A stretch of DNA of 64,000 bases from Lingula anatina (GCF_001039355.2 NW_019775746.1:620305-684304); one strand, 5' to 3'; positions 47,801 to 60,219 are shown, counted from the stretch's first letter. Notes: generated by a model from the letters alone, not told the origin. Program-made: numbers and translations.

Positions 47801-50800
47801 TGTATTGTTTAGGCAGATGCGCTAAGCGGTCTTTGTGTTCTTTGTGTTAGTCATTTAGATAACAAAGCTTACTAAGTGTTTTCATGTTGAATAAAACGCT
47901 GCTATGCCTTTTTCTCCTAAACTATATGTTCAAACATTAGGCACAACAGTGACAATGCTTTGGGAATCAGTTTAATCAGAAAGACTAGGTACATGTTATA
48001 GCCAGATGTTTTACGATGCGAATTATAGGTGTCTGTATTAATTAAGGCCATCAAAAGAGTAAAGACGTGACTTTCGGAATAATTTTCGGAATTCTAATTT
48101 GGAGTTCAGGGTTGTTTCCCCGACGTCGCTGTTTGATGCACACACCATGCTATTATCCTAGAGCAATATATCTTAGTTTAATCAGGTTTCGTGACTGTCA
48201 CTATAACAATCTGAAAAATCTTGACAAACATATTCTTATCTCTCACGCATACACCATCAGCGTGCGAAACTATACATCTCCATCTGCCATCCGCTAAAAT
48301 AGTACATGCGACTTCCGTAACGGGAAGTGGTAGTTCCCACATATAGGACCTAAAATCCTAGGTCACATGTAGGACTTGCACAGCGTTTCGTGCTGACGAA
48401 AATGCTTGTAACGGAAAGGTGGGGGCACTTCTTGACGGCCTTCTATATTTCGATGGAAATTTTTTACCGCCTGTCGTACTTGGACATGTTCTCATCTAGA
48501 CGCTTCATGAAGGACAGACGAAGACACTAGGGCCCCGTATCTCGAAAGCATCGCGCATTGCGAACGTGCGCAAGCGTCTCGATTCCATAACTCGCCCATA
48601 CTCGCCCCATATAATACATTGTACTGTAGCCTCTATGTGATATCGCTATTCGCAATACTCGATGCTTTCGAGATATGGGGCCCAGATAGACCGTGAGAAA
48701 GGACAGGTATAAGGAGAGATCCAAAATAATATTTTTCAAAAAGGTCTAAAAGACAAGTGCCCCATGCCTCCCCCTCCCCTCCACAGCCCACCGTCCTGAC
48801 ATTGGGCTATGAATACGCCACAAGTCCACAATACTTTTTACGGATATACCAGCACATGCCTTGACTGGGCTCCCATATCTCGATCGATCTAAAAGGATCG
48901 ATCTTTCTTCGAGGGGTTTCTCGCTAAATTGCTTTTAGCTTAAGCGGCTTAGATGTCGTGCACGCCTACTGAAGCTGCGAAACGAAAATTAATTACCCCT
49001 AGCAGCCTCAGTAGGCGTGACAGTCATCTAAGCCTCTTAAGTTGATTGTAACTTAGCGAGAATGCCTTCGGATCCACAGTTAGTACGATAGGGTATGGGA
49101 ATGGTCCCTTCACTGCCCCCCCTCCCCCCCNNNNNNNNNNNNNNNNNNNNNNNNNNNNNNNNNNNNNNNNNNNNNNNNNNNNNNNNNNNNNNNNNNNNNN
49201 NNNNNNNNNNNNNNNNNNNNNNNNNNNNNNNNNNNNNNNNNNNNNNNNNNNNNNNNNNNNNNNNNNNNNNNNNNNNNNNNNNNNNNNNNNNCCCCCCCAC
49301 CCCACCACACACACACACACACACACACAGATCATCAAAACAGAATCAAAGTAAAGCGAATGAAATATCGGCTGGTATAAATATATTTTCCTTAATTAAC
49401 AGTTATATTTTACATAAAAAGTCAGTACCAGATCGTTTCATCAAGCTTTAAATGTCTTTCCACGGTAGATACATGTACAATATATGGGCATTTGGTCATT
49501 CTTTTTTTTTTCAATTTATTGACGGGTTGTAATTGTCAACAGTGGATAATCTAACACACCCATGTGCACTGTTGACTCAACAGGATATGCAAATCACATG
49601 CCACTTATCAATGATTAGATGTCAATTACGCCTGGGTAGGCGGAGCTGGGGAGACCGTAAGTGACCCATGGTATGTGAAACTAGGTCCCGAGCTGTGCTT
49701 CCTTGGTCCCAGTGCTCTTTATTTAAAAGTTCTTAATTTTACGTCAAACACGTATTTTCTAATCTAACTAAGTTTATCAATTAATTATTTTGAAAACAAG
49801 TTGCAAGAACAGGTACGAACAGATAACATATAAGTACTGTTTTTACCGATATTACACAGGATTTCACAGGAAATCTTGCTCATCTGAATATCGTTTGAAA
49901 TCAACTTCATACGACAGTTACACGGCAGATTATCACGATCCCGGAGATAGCTGTTCCTCTGGAAGTTGATAACCCTGCTACGGCCCCCCTGAACTGCGTG
50001 GGTACCACGCACCCTCAGACACAGAACATGGAGGGCAGGTTTTATATCTTTGATCAGTATTTAAAAGATGTAGAGCTTTAATCGCGTTTTAGATCGAGAT
50101 TTAAGGAGGTTAGTCACCAGATGCTAACGGTACCATAGGTAATGCTGAGTATGTTAAGTAGGCCTAAATGTTTATAAGTAAAATTATTAGAGGCTCATTT
50201 TCGCAGGTAAACTAATTTTTTATAACTCTGGCAACGCAGTTTTATCTTGCTTTCTTATATAAACATTAACTGCAAGTTGTTTTTATGTATTTGTACTTTG
50301 GCATACGCCTTTCAGTAACCAAATGTGTGATGCATTCGTGTCCATACCCTGTGCTTCTAAAAGTAATTAAATCATAGGTACACAGGGGCGGATTCAGAGA
50401 TATTTTTTGACAGTCTTCCAAATTATCTTTGTTGATCCGTTCCTCATTTTTGACCGTCTTCCGACAGAAAAAATTGGATACCCATCAATGTAAACTTGAA
50501 AATCTGACCGTCTTCAGGAAGACCCAGAAGACGCCCTAAATCCGCCCCTGGTACATGTCTGTTTTAATACGCATGCAATCTGCAATCAGTATTTTGTCAC
50601 CGTGTGCGTCCTGTGGTATAATATATCCTAGGGCCTACATGTAGGTGCCGATTGAAGTTGTTCCTCTTGTTTTTTACCATAACACTTTGATCAGTGTTAT
50701 TTTGCATATGCCAAAATGTATAATATCGATTGTAACAATAATAGCCTACAAGTAGACGCATGTGCGGTTATAACACTGTATACATGTACCGGTACAATAT

Positions 50801-51188
50801 TATTACAGTTTATACATATATAATTATTCCACCATTCCAGTTTACACTATTTATAAAGTATAGTATTTTATCCCACGATCTGAAAAATTACGTATCAAAA
50901 TATATGTAAAAGTATCAATTAATATGTATCAAAGTGTATCATTAACTATAACTGATTAGTTCCACCTACCGTCGTATTCTTCATGATCATCTTCAAGGTA
51001 TAGCCGGGCAGCATGCTAGGGTTCTCGTTAATGTGTTCCATGGCCATCAGGGCCGGACCATGCATCAGTCCATAGTGACCAGCGTCCAGGGGCATTAAGC
51101 CTCCCAAGTAGATGTCCGTTGTCGCACAGACGACGAGAAAGGAGAGAAAAAGACAGCTGGACAGCCATGTTGCTTTAACGTTAGACAT
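39801..51188 (-). CDS. GABA-B-type class C G-protein-coupled receptor
   Basis: Fifteen exons: 51188-50970, 45865-45701, 45294-45124, 44615-44511, 44267-44196, 43833-43609, 43467-43231, 42974-42911, 42733-42644, 42350-42200, 41708-41480, 41132-41007, 40746-40607, 40429-40234 and 40025-39801; 804 residues. Residues 1-25 are a signal peptide (LSSCLFLSFLVVCATTD). Residues 26-445 form a bilobed Venus-flytrap: IYLGGLMPLDAGHYGL at the start, GSASPVLSERERFPYFYRT matching the GABA-B ligand-lobe segment, then PLYFQVAYDAVWAAALAING and the IGIYDQKTQDITW segment. Seven hydrophobic segments follow at about 465-720, including SSNAQSTCQGSTWLFILGF (TM3 Cys) and WQLTDPLL. The tail of about 75 residues is acidic and shows no coiled coil; no Sushi or Cys-rich domain is present. 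It should sit in the plasma membrane and couple to G proteins. A longer start at 51212 is possible. Subunit type (1, 2 or other) is not assigned. Confidence 0.88.
40187..40223. repeat. (CT)n microsatellite next to a splice donor, right copy
   Basis: About 18 units with one TTT interruption, equivalent to 33622-33678; exon 14 of this copy ends at 40234. Confidence 0.95.
44869..45237. repeat. Short unmerged overlap around n at 45053
   Basis: 44869-45052 and 45054-45237 are 184-base copies differing at about two positions. The first copy holds only the 3' part (44939-45052) of receptor exon 3; the second holds it complete. The n between them marks the contig boundary. Confidence 0.92.
45053..45053. 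other. Single n at contig join within duplicated exon 3
   Basis: Separates two 184-base copies of the same sequence. The sequence starting at 45054 (TGTAGAAACC) is what should follow the end of the left copy at 39693 (GTGTACT), sharing one T. Confidence 0.9.
48530..48683. mobile_element. MITE with GGGCCCCGTATCTCGAAAGC termini
   Basis: Near-perfect terminal inverted repeats of about 24 bases: the left end starts GGGCCCCGTATCTCGAAAGC and the right end is CGATGCTTTCGAGATATGGG plus GCCC. The 154-base unit has no coding capacity. Confidence 0.85.
48871..49100. mobile_element. Foldback element, copy 2
   Basis: Starts TCCCATATCTCGATCGATC and ends GATAGGGTATGGGA. Inner arms pair over TTTCTCGCTAAATTGC with an ACTTAGCGAGAA segment, and GCCTACTGAAGCTGC with AGCCTCAGTAGGC. 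Same architecture as 57643-57864. Confidence 0.72.
49131..49291. other. Assembly gap of 161 N
   Basis: The N run is bounded by C homopolymers on both sides, so the gap probably arose at a poly-C tract next to a CA microsatellite. Protein frames through it are meaningless. Confidence 0.99.
49307..49329. repeat. (CA)n microsatellite
   Basis: About 12 CA units directly after the N gap. Confidence 0.9.
50383..50550. mobile_element. MITE with CAGGGGCGGAT termini and target duplication
   Basis: 168 bases with terminal inverted repeats CAGGGGCGGATTCAG and CTAAATCCGCCCCTG, flanked by a 5-base direct repeat GTACA (50378-50382 and 50551-50555). Internally it has a pair of GACCGTCTTCC-type segments. 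No coding capacity. Confidence 0.82.
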
Positions 51189-51212
51189 TCTGTTTGGTTT
51201 AAAGTTCCACAT

Positions 51213-53791
51213 AGAATGATCTCTAGAAAGTTGTCTTGAAAAGTGTCTCTCGAAATATCACACTGCGGGTCTGACAATCTATTTGAGGAGCGCCCAGAAC
51301 ATTTGTTTATGTTCCGCTTCTGTTCCGTTATGCCACTACTTACAGCGGTAAAATCTTGACACAAATTGATGTAATCACGCAAAACAGCGCAATGTATTTG
51401 CAGAGACACACCAACAAACGCGCTAACCCGCAGAGCAGTTATTGAATGCAGATCCCAGCTTCTTAAACAAGAGCAAGGAATGCAACGGTCTTGACCGGTT
51501 ACTTAACTGTGAGAAAATAGGTGGGATGAGAGTAAGACTTAACCAGGCGTTCATATCTCATAAATCCACAATTAAGGGGTAGCGGCGCGGGGTCGTTTTA
51601 ATAGCCACGTATCTTTTTTGTCTGCATATCTTATTAAGTGACAGGTAGGGGAAACTATGATAACCGGTGACAACTGGTAGGTATCGGTATCTGATTCGGC
51701 ATTCTGTCGGTACGGGAAACGTGAATCTTTGTGCTAATTGGGATTAAGTGTTGAAATTTGTTGAAAATAATCGCGACCTACGTCATTTTTGCACAGTGTG
51801 GACCAGGACAGACTTGGCATAATTTAAGTCATAAGAAGACCAGATATTATAACTCCCCTCTCTGAGTTTGTATATGGGAAAATCACATGTGAAACAAGCT
51901 GTGACAGCGACAGTCGGTCTCAAACAGAGGAAGTGTCGGATATTGTCGCATCTCCAGATTTAAGATAGTGAAGTGAAATACAAGAGCTTTGCAAAGTTTT
52001 ATTTTGGCTTCCGTCTGTTTCTTAAGAGGCACACCGCTTGCATTCACGTGTTCGCCTACTTCTAGGAAGTTCTCTTTCCCCTGGTAAATCAGTACCCAGG
52101 CAAAACTAGTAGTTTTTTTATTTTTATTTCATTTTTTTATTATTTTATTTTATTTTAAATACTGATTTCATTTTAAGCCTCTCCTGAAATTTAACAGCAG
52201 CAGGAATGAGTTCGTCACTATAGACCACTTTTCTGGACAATGTGTGATTACGCCTATTCTAACCACTCAATTTCCATAACGGTTTATTACACGTTCTTTA
52301 AACATCTTGACAAGCAGTTGTAATTTCCCTATCAGAAAGTTAATCGCTTCATTTTTTAAGCATTTTAAGCATACCAAGCTGATATAAGCACAGAGGTCAC
52401 TATAAAATCATCTGAAAAATAATTTATCAAACCACGTGGACTTGAGATCAGTATCTAGACAAGTTTAAATGTTTTTAAATGTGACAATACACCGCATAGC
52501 GCGTATTAATCCTCTTTTGTTTTCGCAGCTTAAATGCCGCTCCTAAAATTAAGGCAGTGAGAATCAAAGATAACGGGTTTAGGCTTGCAAATGGTGTTAT
52601 TAATCTAATAGCACGTCTTGCCTGAGAAACTTTGATAGAGGCAAGCACAGTCCTGAAAAGTAGTAATTTCATACACCATGTATTCTGCATAATTGAAACA
52701 TCAATGACACACTGCAGGACCATGTGTGTGAAATGGAAATATGTCAGCATAAACACGTTATTTTTGGGTTCATTCACTACCGTTTATATGAAATATATAT
52801 TTTGATTCTGATTAGCCAGACTCTATATACCTAGAAAATTTGGAAAGTTTGATCTATGCGCCGCAATGAAAACATGGATTCTGTGTATTAGTTGTTAACT
52901 GCAACTTCATTTGATGTCTGTTAAATATTCGACTGTTTCTTCAGTATTATTATTTTTCAAATCAATTTTGAAGAAGAGTAGGTGTGGGCATTCCTGCAGG
53001 AGTGAGCATTCACTGAGGCAATACTTGTAAAAAGAGGTGAAAAATTTGCGAGTAGATAACATGAAAATCACGTTCTTTAACTGGTGCATTATTATTGCGA
53101 CAGAGATGTTCTAAACGTCGCTCCTGTTCCGTACATTACTGTATAATGTACATGATCTTAAAAAGTGATCTAATCGAACAGACTCGGGTGTTTCCGTACA
53201 TCCTTAATTGGCCAATTAGATTTAAAGATTCGGAGACGATATCATTAATATTAAAACGAGGGGTTCAGATTTTAATGGTCCGTTGTTAGCATCTGGTGAC
53301 TTCTCATCCAGCTTGGGTCTTTCATCTTTTAGATTATTTTATTAAAATAAGAACCGCTTTCTATATGTTCTATATAACATATATATGTACTGGCAATGAG
53401 GTTCAAAGCTGTGATGAATTCCGTGCATATTTTCTTCTTTTAGAATGAATTAAACACAAAAAATGAACATATTTTTCATTTTTTAATCTTTAAATTGTTG
53501 TACAGCATATTGCGACAACGAAAAGGCAAAGCAAAGAAGAAACTCAAAACTTCCTCAACAGCTTCAATAATAAACTGTGTAAACGCTTGTTTAAGTCCAG
53601 TTCTCAGCTGATTTATGCCATTGTTGAAGATATGACACAACCCAAAGAAAATCTGTTGAATGAAAATTCACATATAAGGTGTTTGCCTGTCATGTAGGTA
53701 ATAAAACAACATAAATGTCCCTGGAATATTGTCACTCTTACAGCATACAGCGTCCATGGCGTCTTTCTGTCCTCTGCGTCTGCTCAGAACA
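51213..53791. other. Receptor upstream region and 3' flank of the laminin-G gene
   Basis: No supported gene. The receptor promoter should lie just above 51212 on the minus strand; I see no clear TATA box. Possible poly(A) signals for the gene ending at 53792 lie on the minus strand near 53335-53345 (AATAAAAT). Short frames at 52475-52777 and 53095-53289 lack splice context. Confidence 0.45.
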
Positions 53792-56700
53792 CTATACCGC
53801 ACTAGGGTTGCTGTACTGGTCAGGATTTGGGGAGGGGACGTCTTCCCGGCCGTATAACCTGCTGACGTCGTACTCGCCGAGGTCCACGTCGTAGAAAACA
53901 ATCTGAAATGATGTTAAACAGTGACGTTTATTAGTTATGTTTTCTTGTTGTGCATATTGAGATATTGGTAAGGACATAGTACGTGTGGGTGCGTGTGCGT
54001 TTTAATTGTGTATATGCATGAGCACACGCGTGTTTGTTTAGGTGTTAAATTCAAGCTGCTGTCTTTGTGAGTTTTATTTGTGTGTGCGCGCGTGTGTAAT
54101 TACTATTACAACTTATATAACGGTGTTTATACGCGATTTCTTTCTTGTTTTGGGTCTATCCCATAATTGGTTTGGTATCTTGGCAATTGAAAATAACCTT
54201 TATATTTCAAATCGAGAAGGTGCACGGGAATTGTGTTGTCTGAAATCGTCCAATTTTCTTTTATTTTCAATGTACATCAATTTCAAACAAAACCAAATCT
54301 TCTCCATTTCCAAAGAAAAAAATAATGCAAGGGTTTTCATTCGACCAATTAGGTGGCTAAAGCCAAACTAGGAAAGCCTATGTAAAAAGCAAATGTTTCG
54401 GATAGGGAAATTGCAGATGAGTATCAGAAAATTATGAAGGGTGTAAGTTTTCTTTTTTCTTCTTTATTTACTTATTTTTCGTAAAGCAAAATCTACAAAA
54501 GGTCACTTTTTTATTTCAAAAATCAAAATCAAAAAGAGTGAAAACATTTAGTAGAAAAATACTTACATTATCCATTAGCCCTTTGAAGTAAGTATCTCTA
54601 AAGTTCCCTGTGACGTCAGCGTAACGATCAACTCCAATCACCATAGGTGAGTCCTTCATTTGTCTGGGCTGGCCTGTAACGAAATTATCGCTTTGTTCTC
54701 TTATTTTCCATATACCTTAATGGAGTTTCTTCAACCAACACATTTATCAATATCTGTCAAGTCGCACTATTTAAGATTGAAACTACAGGTGATGATTTAG
54801 CCTCCAGCTGAGAAATGCATTCAAAATACAATTTTTATAAAAGCTTCAGTTTCTGATGAGGGTGAATTGATTGACAACATAACAGTATCATACCTAATCA
54901 GCTGCTGATTAAAGAAACTATTAAAAACCAAGTCTGCGAAACAACCGATGAATCAATATTTTTAGTCTGATGAATAAATGCTATTATTTGTAACAAGTCT
55001 TTACTTCGTTACAGTAGAAACGCAGAGTAAAGTTGTAAGCTGAGCACGCATGCACATGGTAACATCGGTGCTGTCTTACCATCCATGTTAATTTTCACTC
55101 TCTCGGCTCCGTTGATGTAAATGAGCAGTGTGCTGCCATTACATGCCATGACAACGTGATGCCATATGCCATCATCTAACCGTGAGTCAGCCTGAAGTAA
55201 TGTAAGATACTTGTTTAATGATGGTGAGTTATGAAAAGAATCATATTCTTGTTTTTTTTTTTTTTTTTTTCGAAAAATATTGGCAAATTTATGCCATGTG
55301 TTTTAAATGCACATGTATTAAACCCAAGTTACAACATCGATTGATTTTCTAGCAGAGAGAGAAAGTCTCTGCCTTATAGGCACTAAACCTCCATCTCTCT
55401 TCTTCCAAAATGTGTCCTTTATTCGTGCAGTCATTCGCTGAACAAGACTCACCTTAGTACCATCAATATAAAAGGTATATTCAGAGGAGTTGGTCATTAT
55501 GGAGCCACCAAGACCGTTCACTTCTGAATATATCTGCACAGACGGGGCGGTGGTGGCACGCCCGTTGTTCACGAGCCCCATACGCCCTCCTCCCGTGGCG
55601 TCGCGGAGGTAAAAGAAGGCGATCGTGAAGCGTTTGAACGCTCTGTTCATGAAGTGGGGGATCTCCAAGTGACCTGCCAGAAACCTGTGAAAAATAATCT
55701 CTTAAATTAGTTACTTTAACCTTTCATCTTTTAAGCTTGTTTGGAGCCTGTCTCGAAATTTGTCGTTCATGGTGTAGATTCTGCACGGGAGATGCATTCA
55801 ACGCATCCTCTGACATGCATATGTACTGTTATGCACACGTCTGGGGTACATTGTTGTAGGCGATAGAACTTAATCACATCATCAACATGTAAAAATAACG
55901 ACTATCTGTATTATTCAATTTTTAATGATTATTTTTGTTCTGATTATGATTATTTTGTTCCGATTCTGATTATTGAGAGCACCTGCAGCTTGTTTCCCCT
56001 GCCTGTGCGTTGTAGTCTTCCAAGGAGACATTGCCGTAGGCACCCACCCAAACCTTACTAGACTCTGTCACGGTGCCCTCACAATTCAGTAAGATCTCCT
56101 TGCGCTTTGCTGAAAAACATATGCATGGAAAGTATACAGTTTTGCAGCAATCACATTTTGTTTTGTATATAGGTGCACAGCATGTATGGATTGTGATATG
56201 AGTACGGTATGAACGCCACTGTTGTGTGCAGGTGATTGTGTTTGAATTGCATAAACTCAGTGCAGTAGTAACAGTTTTTGAACCATCAGGAATGACTCTT
56301 TTCTTGACTTATCCTGCAATTCGGCTGCATCACATTGAAAGACTGTGACCATGATTCACAAATCGAATTTGAATAAATAAAACAATTTTACCAAGTTAAA
56401 TTCAAAGTCTTTTTTTCTGTTGAAAAGGGAATTTTAGATACGACAGATGCATACTTTTAAGAAGAAGAAATTCAAGTTGCCAGGGCAGAATCAACCAAAT
56501 TTAAAAAGAAAGACGCCCAAGCTAATCTCCCACCCCCAACTCACCTCTGATCACTCCTGGCCTCACACATTCACAGTCCGTGATGCTGAACTCGTCATGA
56601 CCGCAAGAAACTATCTCGTAATTCCCATCCGCCGCATCCATGTAAGCCTTGGTGGTGTTTGTCAGGGCGTACAGGGTCAATCCTCTGGAATCTTTACAAT

Positions 56701-57062
56701 CACCTGAGGATTGAATTGAACGTTATAATTATTTTATCTATTAATAACTGCGGTACAAGTATAGCTTTACAATGATTATAACCTAAGGTTAACACCTAAC
56801 AGTACACGCATTTTCTACAATTAAACTTCACTTTGCATGGCTATATTACGGCCTGCTCTTCTCAGTTTTGCATCCAACTCTTTTTATTAGTGTACCCTGA
56901 TGTGCCTTCTTTAAATTTCCCCACTGCTTAATAGTGATGAGTTTATAACATTATCCAACATATGCGAAAAGAAAGTTGAGCTAGTAGGTTAAGTTCACGT
57001 ACTGTAATCGCTACGTCTGTACGCTGTACCTTACCAGTAGTGCTTACACGTATAAGCCAGCA

Positions 57063-57120
<58 letters not shown>

Positions 57121-57223
57121 TGCGTGTGTGTGTGTGTGTGTCTGTGTGTGTAAGTATGCACATGTGACCCTGTTATGTGGCGTGAGCAATCAGCATAAAG
57201 AACATAATATGAGGAGCGTAGAA

Positions 57224-57269
<46 letters not shown>

Positions 57270-60219
57270 ATGTGTGCTTGTGTGCGCGCGTCATGTATAT
57301 ACGAAGGAAAAGTGTAACGGTTCCTATCTATAAAACCTCCTCACCTCCCAGTAGTTCTGGCGGTGGCGTGGGGCCTGGGGTTGTTGTAGCATTAACGTCC
57401 ACAGTCGTCTCCGGCTCTCCTACAGATTAAAGAAGGTAAACTGTTATCTGTTGTGGAATTTGATTATTTTAATATATTTAGTTTTTAATTTATCTATTTA
57501 TTCATCCATATACATCTATTTATTTTATTTGTATTATCATCATTATCATCATTATTATTATCATTATTTTGTGGATGGTTTTCTTGTTTTAATATATCGA
57601 CTGAACCAAACCCGCAATAACGTTGACAACTAAGACTGCATTCCCACAGATTTAGATCGATCCATCTGAATCGACCTAACTCCCTGGGGGTTCACGCTAA
57701 ATTGCTGTCAGCTCAAGAGCCTTAAATGTCTGTCAAGCCTACCGAATAAGCTAGGGTAAAGATAATTACCCCCTAACAGCTTTATTAGGCTTGACAGACA
57801 TTTAAACCGGCCAAGTTGACAGCAATTTAGTGAGACTCCCCAGGGGGATAGATCAATCTGTGGGGATGGTTTCTAAGTCCCAAATACATGTGGTATTTTC
57901 TGTAGTAAAACATACTGATGTCAGTGGTACCTCGTAAGGACTGTTATTGCTATCAAACACTCACTAAAACAATGAATGGGATCATAAGGTCGGTTGTTGC
58001 AATCAACGACGTCGCACCCCAAGCATCCCATCGCTTCCGCATCAAACAGCGTTCCTTGTGAACAATTCTGAAACGAAATTCAATAAAGGTTGGAAGAAGG
58101 TCTTTGCACATAATTACCCTTTTCACAAAGAAAACATAGTCCGAAAACGATCTATGCTTTTAAACAAATATTTTAGTCTTTGTTTCGAAATAGATCAGTA
58201 ATATTCCAATTAAATTCAGCATTGCACTGGCTTTATAATGCTAATAATAAATTAATGTTTCAGCCCAATACTTATGTCATTTAAAAGGGCTACTACTTTC
58301 CACGCTGATGTAGTTTAGGCTGGTAAATATAACGGCTTCATTTATTGAATACATAAGAGAAAACAAATTTAAAGCTTTAATTCCAGTTATGTTCCATGAA
58401 AAACCGCGCCGTTTTCCCGTAAGACAGGTAATGAAAGGGCCGTTAACGCGCTGCGCGAGACGATTGATGTGGTAATAATCGCCTTGATAGGCAGTGGGGT
58501 GTAGTGGCACAATCCAAGGTCATGTAATAGGTTAAATCCTGGTGTGTTTTTTAACTTTCAACTTGTGCCGATTATATATACACATTTTTCTTTCTTTTTT
58601 TATAAAACAGAGTAATGTTCTAATTCAGTATTCTGCAAATGTCTATTATGTATCTGTAACATAATGATTCGTTTTTTCCATGTAATAAATGTTATGGATG
58701 AGGGGGTTTTGGAATACGTAGACACCGTTATGGTATCTAGACTACAGTTGCATTTTAAGATGATCAACTTGCCCGGTTTTAACTTTCAAAAACAGCCAAT
58801 GAAATAGACTAATCATCATATCAATTTGACATGAAGTTGCTTTAATGAAAAAGGAACAGTGTCACTCGAAATATGAAAATATTCAGTCAAAGAAAAAATT
58901 GCTTTACGGTTTTAAGTTAAGTTAGATGCTTGATAGACATTACAGTTGTGGTTTTACTTTTACACTTAGTGGTAATTTGATATTTTCCCATTCAGCCTAT
59001 AGTAAGAAGAATGATCGGTGGGTCTCAAATAAAGCCTCCTCTTGACTGGAAGAGGTCGGAGTCAGAACTTGATCTTGTTTTTATGTTATGGTACAAAGGT
59101 ATTTTTCAGAAAAAAAGACCTCCCCCCACCAAAAAATAAATTAATTAAATTAAATAAATATTAAAAAAAACTCTCCCACCTGGAAATAACTGGCTTGATT
59201 TAAAATACGCCATATTCCTCAGCAGAAAGCCGTGACCAGTCTCTGTGGAGTGTTAAATTTAAGATACCCAACCCCTCTAGTCCGACATCCTACCCCTTTT
59301 CAAAAGAAGATCCCCGTCCCTTCTCAATACGATAATTTACGGAACACTTAGGATCATGCATCTTACACACAGCACTGCCAGAAAATAGATGAAATGGGTG
59401 GAAATTAATTAAATGAAATAAATTATTCACACATTTTGTTTCAACTTCTGGAGGATGAAAAGAAGTTGGGAGTAAGTAAGTAAATTCTGTTTCTGATCTC
59501 CTAGTTACGCCATTATAAAAGCAGATGTATACATACCTGAGCAATGGGTTTGCCGAGGACACACCAGTAATATTTAGCACAATCCTGCTCGTAGATCCTG
59601 AACATCGCACCATGTTCCAACAGCTTGTCGTCATCACTACAGATATCTGTTTGTAGAAATTTTACATAATATCACTACTTGACTCCTGCATAATATATTT
59701 TTAATGCCAGGTGAATAAGACAGAGAAAAATAAAATGCTTCCAATGCGAACTTGTTTATTCATGCTTCAAAGCATCCCAATCGGCATTTCTAAAATAACG
59801 TAACCCATTTTCTATTTTACAAAATGAAACATTCCAAAATACGTGTTGTTTCATATATTTATAATTATATAACATATAATTTTGCACATATTAGATACGA
59901 TGAACCAGCTGTGAGGTTTGTAATTATTCCTTTTCACATAGGTAACCATTAATTGGAAAGTATCCTCAACATCACAGCCTCACAGGTAATTATGGGTTTA
60001 CTCAATGAAGTCAGTTACCACGACATTAATTAAGATAAGTCTAAAATGTGTGCAATCATTACGCTATCCTTGCTAAACAAATCCTTAATTAACATTTGCT
60101 TTTCAAAAATAAAAACACATTATCAGACAACCTGTTGTTCTATTTCAAGACTCACCAACGTCTTGTGCAAGAGCGACGCCGAGGATCACCAGCGCGAGGA
60201 AACTCTTTAGTGCCGCCAT
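53792..60219 (-). CDS. Secreted chitin-binding and laminin-G-like matrix protein
   Basis: Ten exons: 60219-60156, 59646-59537, 58067-57965, 57419-57345, 56703-56545, 56109-55983, 55684-55453, 55191-55080, 54673-54567 and 53902-53792; 399 residues. Residues 1-19 are a signal peptide (LKSFLALVILGVALAQ). Residues 22-92 form a ChtBD2-like domain with Cys in DICSDDD, QDCAKYYWCVLG, NCSQGTLFD, MGCLGCDVVDC. A Thr/Pro linker follows (VNATTTPGPTPPPELLG), then a Cys segment (DCKDSRG, VSCGHDEFSITDCECV). From about 172 to 399 it is a LamG/concanavalin-like fold: EGTVTESSKVWVGAYGN, FTIAFFYLRD, GRMGLVNNGRATT, GIWHHVVMACNGSTLLIYI, NFRDTYFKGLMDNIVFYDVD. It resembles Pif/BMSP-type shell matrix proteins without a von Willebrand A domain. 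The matrix role is inference; the secreted domain layout is seen. Confidence 0.85.
57063..57150. repeat. Compound C/(CT)n/(GT)n microsatellite
   Basis: A C run, about 16 CT units, then GT units with a GC and a TC interruption, in an intron. Confidence 0.95.
57225..57267. repeat. (GT)n microsatellite
   Basis: About 21 GT units, 75 bases from the previous one, upstream of exon 4 in the same intron region. Confidence 0.95.
57643..57864. mobile_element. Foldback element, copy 3
   Basis: Outer ends CCCACAGATTTAGATCGATC and GATAGATCAATCTGTGGGG pair. Inner arms GCTAAATTGCTGTCAGCT and TTGACAGCAATTTAGTGAG pair, as do TGTCTGTCAAGCCTA and TTAGGCTTGACAGACATTT. The whole 222-base unit is one long imperfect hairpin with a loop near 57755. 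It lies in the intron between exons 3 and 4. Confidence 0.8.

Larger units (their letters stand above)
45866..50969. other. Intron 1 of the receptor gene
   Basis: About 5.1 kb with no supported exon on either strand. It contains a possible decayed AGGCCCGTAGCC-type element ending near 46193 (ACTACGGCCCGTCA), a MITE at 48530-48683, a foldback element at 48871-49100, an N gap at 49131-49291 and a MITE at 50383-50550. Confidence 0.55.

Noticed and set aside
49024-49451. Frames of 72-118 codons around 49.1-49.4 kb
   Set aside because: They consist mostly of the 161-N gap plus poly-C and CA repeats.
57104-57430. 108-codon frame with VC repeats
   Set aside because: It reads through GT microsatellites and, antisense, through exon 4 of the laminin-G gene.
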